Source of the DNA: CAYOEZ01 sp964402955
GTDB lineage: Bacteria > Chloroflexota > DTOL01 > DAOUCN01
DNA: 15,411 nucleotides
Assembly (NCBI GenBank): GCA_964402955.1
Contig: CAYOEZ010000108.1
Coordinates: forward strand, 1 to 15,411
Reading direction: 5' to 3'
Position 1 is the first letter of the stretch. Each line of letters begins with the position of its first letter. Shown piece after piece: positions 13,205-15,411 of the stretch. The position numbers and the translations under genes were made by a program. The notes beneath the pieces are model-generated. The model saw only the letters and a program-made list of their open reading frames with translations, ran no database searches and was not told the origin of the DNA.

Positions 13205-13576
13205 ATGAAGAACACGCTAACGATCCTGGTCGCGCTCATGCTGGCAGCGAGTTGCGCCAGCCATGATGTCCGGCCCAATCCAACCGCTCAGACTGATCCA
13301 GCGGCAGAATCCTTGCTGCGCCTGGCGCGCGCCGATCTGGCGCAGCGGCTCGGCGTCAGCGCCGGCGACGTGACAGTCGTAAGTATCAGCGCCCGCGACT
13401 TCAGCGATGCCAGCATGGGCGTCCCGCAAGCAGGGCAGATGTACGCGCAGGTCATTACGCCCGGTTATGTGATCGTCCTGGCGGTGCACGGCCAGGAGTA
13501 CACATATCACGGCAGCGGCTCGCGCATTGTGCTCGCCGCCGGGCCGACATCGATGCTACCCATTGCACAATCCTGA
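13205..13576 (+). CDS. Small putative lipoprotein of unknown function
   Basis: A 123-aa exported protein. A basic start (MKN), a hydrophobic stretch and a lipobox LAAS-C place lipidation at C17. The mature part begins with a short disordered region, then ADLAQRLGVSAGDVTVVSISARDFSDASMGVPQAGQMYAQVITPGYVIVL and a final GQEYTYHGSGSRIVLA. From memory this resembles a domain common in Chloroflexota lipoproteins, in which a segment like LGCPQPGMMYAQV carries a conserved Cys; here that position is Val. Function is not known. The ribosome site is AGGAG, eight bases upstream (13192-13196). It stands alone, with remnants on both sides. I have no database support for the family assignment. Confidence 0.75.
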   Translation: MKNTLTILVALMLAASCASHDVRPNPTAQTDPAAESLLRLARADLAQRLGVSAGDVTVVSISARDFSDASMGVPQAGQMYAQVITPGYVIVLAVHGQEYTYHGSGSRIVLAAGPTSMLPIAQS

Positions 13577-13921
13577 ATCAGACGGAGTCAGTAAGGCGAA
13601 GATGCTCTACAATCAAAGCACCATTCGACGCAGCCTGATCGCCTGGCGCGCCTCCAGCCAAGCGCTGGGTCGAGTCGCGCCAATTCATCACCCTGCGCCT
13701 CGGGCGCGCCGAGAAGCTCCTACTGTTTGCCCGGCTGGGTAGTCTGCTGGTTGCTGCTCTCGCTGAGGCATTCTGGATCGGCTAGAGGAGCGCTGGCTTG
13801 TTTGCCGTCTACGAATCTTTCACGTATGCCCGATACAGCGGGGCAGGCTCTGCACGAATCATCCCAGGCGCGCCCTGATATTCGTGAATTCGTGGCGGAT
13901 TCGTGGACGGCTCAAGCTACA
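13577..13921. other. Gene-free stretch with possible decayed coding sequence
   Basis: About 345 bp with no credible complete gene. One plus-strand frame ending at TAG 13783-13785 reads RQFITLRLGRAEKLLLFARL and further hydrophobic residues, which looks protein-like and could be the end of a decayed gene, but I do not recognise it and see no start. The rest shows nothing notable. Confidence 0.4.
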
Positions 13922-13960
13922 CCCTGTACCCTATACCCTATCCCCTACACCCCGTACCCC
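13922..13960 (-). repeat. Degenerate heptamer tract, G-quadruplex-capable on the minus strand
   Basis: On the plus strand, six C runs (13922-24, 13929-31, 13936-38, 13942-45, 13950-53, 13957-60) are spaced by 3-4 nt, a period of about 7 (CCCTGTA, CCCTATA, CCCTAT, CCCCTACA, CCCCGTA). The minus strand, which is the coding and RNA sense of the lyase gene, therefore has six G3-G4 runs with short loops spanning its stop codon. Degenerate heptanucleotide tracts of this kind are known from cyanobacteria as STRR elements. Confidence 0.7.
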
Positions 13961-15411
13961 GCCTCATCCACCTCAACCGTCTCCCCATCCGCCAGCGTCA
14001 GGCGCACACCTGTCGCCCAGATGTCCACCGACGCAGAGACAGACGCGATCGGACAGACCGCGCCCGCGCGCGTCGGGTAGAGCACGGTCACGATGCGCAC
14101 AGGGCCGCTGGCAACCTTGCCGTAGATGGCTGTCGGCGCGGGCACATAATCGCCCTGCTGGAAGCCCAGGTTCTTCCACCCCTGCCATTCCGGCGTCTCT
14201 TGCGCCCGCACGATCGAGGCTGACAAGCCTGCCTCCTCAGCAGGGACGATCGCCAGGTTGGCTTTGCCGGCGTCGGCGCTCACCACGACAGCCCCGTTCA
14301 AGGTCGCCGCGTCGGCAGCCAGGTGCCAGAGCATCTGGTAGGTGTGGCTCTGCTCGTCAGCGGGCATCAGCCGGTCAATCACCACCAGGCAGGGGCCAAG
14401 CTTGCCCGCGCCCTTCTTGAGAAAAATCACCTTGCGCCGGTGCGTGACGGTGCGCACGGAGTCGGGGCCGTAACCTTCGTCGAAGGTCGCCTCGACCACG
14501 TCATAGTCCCTGCTTGTCTTCCAGCGCCCGCCGGCAGCCTCGTTGATATCGAAGGCATCGCGGCTGTAGAAGCGGCGCCGGTTCTGGTCGCAGCCGTCGA
14601 CGCGAATCGTGTTGTGCGCCCGCGTCGAGAGCACGTACTTGCGCATCTCCGAGGAATCATAGGCATAGTTGCCGCCCTCGGTCAGCAGCAGCCGCCCGTA
14701 AGCATGCAGCAGCATATTCAGCTTGTCCTCGTGCTGGTGACCATAGCCGAACGGCCCGCCATCGAACAGCGCCCACACGGCGTCGGACTTCCAGCTTGTG
14801 CGCATGATGTAGTAACCGGCGTCATCGAAGGCGCACGACGTGACGGCAGGCGGCTTGCCCTGCTTGCCCTCGCTGTGCGCCCAGACGAAGTCGGCACGCG
14901 TGGGATAGTCCTGAACAGCGTTCTCCAGCAGCGGCGCAACCGGGCCCCAGTTGCCGTCGTTGACGTCGGGCAGGCAGCCATCGGGGCGCATCATCAGCAC
15001 GTTGACGGCGTGCATGCCCTCCATCGCTTTGGTAAACGCGGCGGGATATGCCACATCAAACGCCTTGCACACGTCAATCAGCCACTGGTAGTTATGGATG
15101 TCGACCTGGTGGTAGCCGGTCGAAAGCTCCACCTGCCAGCCATCCTTGTAGACCTGCGCATCCAGCTCGGCCACCATGCGACCAAAGGCATACTGCTTCC
15201 AGGCCGCAGCATCCTTGAACTGTGGATAGAGGACGCCGATCTGCGCCAGGCCATTCATCTCCATGATCAGCCAGTTGCCCGTACGGTGGAAGTTGCGCAG
15301 CCGCCAGCCGTGTTCCCACACCGACTTGTACCAGTCAATCAGCACATCGTCAGTGAAGTGCGGCGAGCGGTAGAAGGTGTGCAACGCCCAGTGCCAGACG
15401 CCGCCCATGCG
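13945..15411 (-). CDS. Heparinase II/III-family polysaccharide lyase (5' end outside window)
   Basis: At least 488 codons of a heparinase II/III-like protein; the frame is still open at the window edge, so the start and any signal peptide lie beyond it. Numbering from the first visible Met (15408), lyase-family features are GNWLIMEMNGL (44-54), ELSTGYHQ with Y99 and H100, GPFGYGHQHEDKLN with H224 and H226, and RAHNTIRVDG with H265. In characterised members an alpha-helical toroid and a C-terminal beta-sandwich hold Tyr and His residues that cleave uronic-acid-containing chains by beta-elimination. Which glycan is cut cannot be read here. The stop (13947-13945) lies inside the G-rich heptamer tract. 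A GH2 beta-glucuronidase remnant on the same strand about 1 kb downstream suggests a former polysaccharide-use cluster. Confidence 0.88.
   Translation of the reverse strand, partial: RMGGVWHWALHTFYRSPHFTDDVLIDWYKSVWEHGWRLRNFHRTGNWLIMEMNGLAQIGVLYPQFKDAAAWKQYAFGRMVAELDAQVYKDGWQVELSTGYHQVDIHNYQWLIDVCKAFDVAYPAAFTKAMEGMHAVNVLMMRPDGCLPDVNDGNWGPVAPLLENAVQDYPTRADFVWAHSEGKQGKPPAVTSCAFDDAGYYIMRTSWKSDAVWALFDGGPFGYGHQHEDKLNMLLHAYGRLLLTEGGNYAYDSSEMRKYVLSTRAHNTIRVDGCDQNRRRFYSRDAFDINEAAGGRWKTSRDYDVVEATFDEGYGPDSVRTVTHRRKVIFLKKGAGKLGPCLVVIDRLMPADEQSHTYQMLWHLAADAATLNGAVVVSADAGKANLAIVPAEEAGLSASIVRAQETPEWQGWKNLGFQQGDYVPAPTAIYGKVASGPVRIVTVLYPTRAGAVCPIASVSASVDIWATGVRLTLADGETVEVDEAGYGV

Noticed and set aside
13600..13785. 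Frame ending in a hydrophobic, protein-like stretch (RQFITLRLGRAEKLLLFARL)
   Set aside because: No start, no recognisable family and very short; kept only as a note of possible decayed coding sequence.
1..15411. CRISPR arrays, insertion sequences, integrase or phage genes
   Set aside because: No spaced direct repeats, transposase or integrase motifs were seen; the remnants look like deletion and point-mutation decay rather than element insertion.

Overview
The window looks like about 15.4 kb of a GC-rich bacterial chromosome, most likely from the Chloroflexota (Anaerolineae-like). This is an inference from style. The solute-binding lipoprotein has a Thr/Pro/Ala-rich linker after its lipobox. 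The two signalling proteins share an L-x-K-P-V-S-R-type pseudo-receiver tail. A small lipoprotein carries a YAQVITPGY signature, and there is a tungsten aldehyde:ferredoxin oxidoreductase. No 16S gene or other decisive marker is present.

Layout. (1) 1-210: a tRNA-Gly(CCC) on the minus strand and a back-to-back promoter pair. (2) 211-3709: two convergent signalling genes, a membrane hybrid histidine kinase (+) and a degenerate-kinase/receiver protein (-), whose 3' ends overlap by 125 nt around a perfect hairpin. (3) 3982-11845: a seven-gene plus-strand cluster made of an RraA-family aldolase-like protein, an ABC sugar-type importer (lipoprotein plus two permeases, no ATPase), a PPC/DUF296 protein, a zinc MDR dehydrogenase and an AOR-family tungsten oxidoreductase. 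A 45-nt near-palindrome closes it. (4) 11994-13204: decaying minus-strand genes, namely an F420-dependent NADP reductase-like gene with an amber codon at position 13 and the C-terminal remnant of a GH2 beta-glucuronidase. (5) 13205-13576: a small lipoprotein. (6) 13945-15411: the 3' two thirds or so of a heparinase II/III-family polysaccharide lyase gene that runs off the window.

How it may fit together (inference). The lyase and the broken beta-glucuronidase, which keeps the N-x-K carboxylate-recognition motif, point to breakdown of uronate-containing polysaccharides. The plus-strand cluster would import the product, oxidise it (MDR dehydrogenase), cleave it to pyruvate plus an aldehyde (RraA-like aldolase) and oxidise the aldehyde with ferredoxin as acceptor (AOR). 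I know of no described pathway with this exact gene set. The cluster also has a notable regulatory style: two roughly 80-nt nested inverted-repeat elements start at the stop codons of the binding-protein and dehydrogenase genes, and palindromes precede the first two cistrons.
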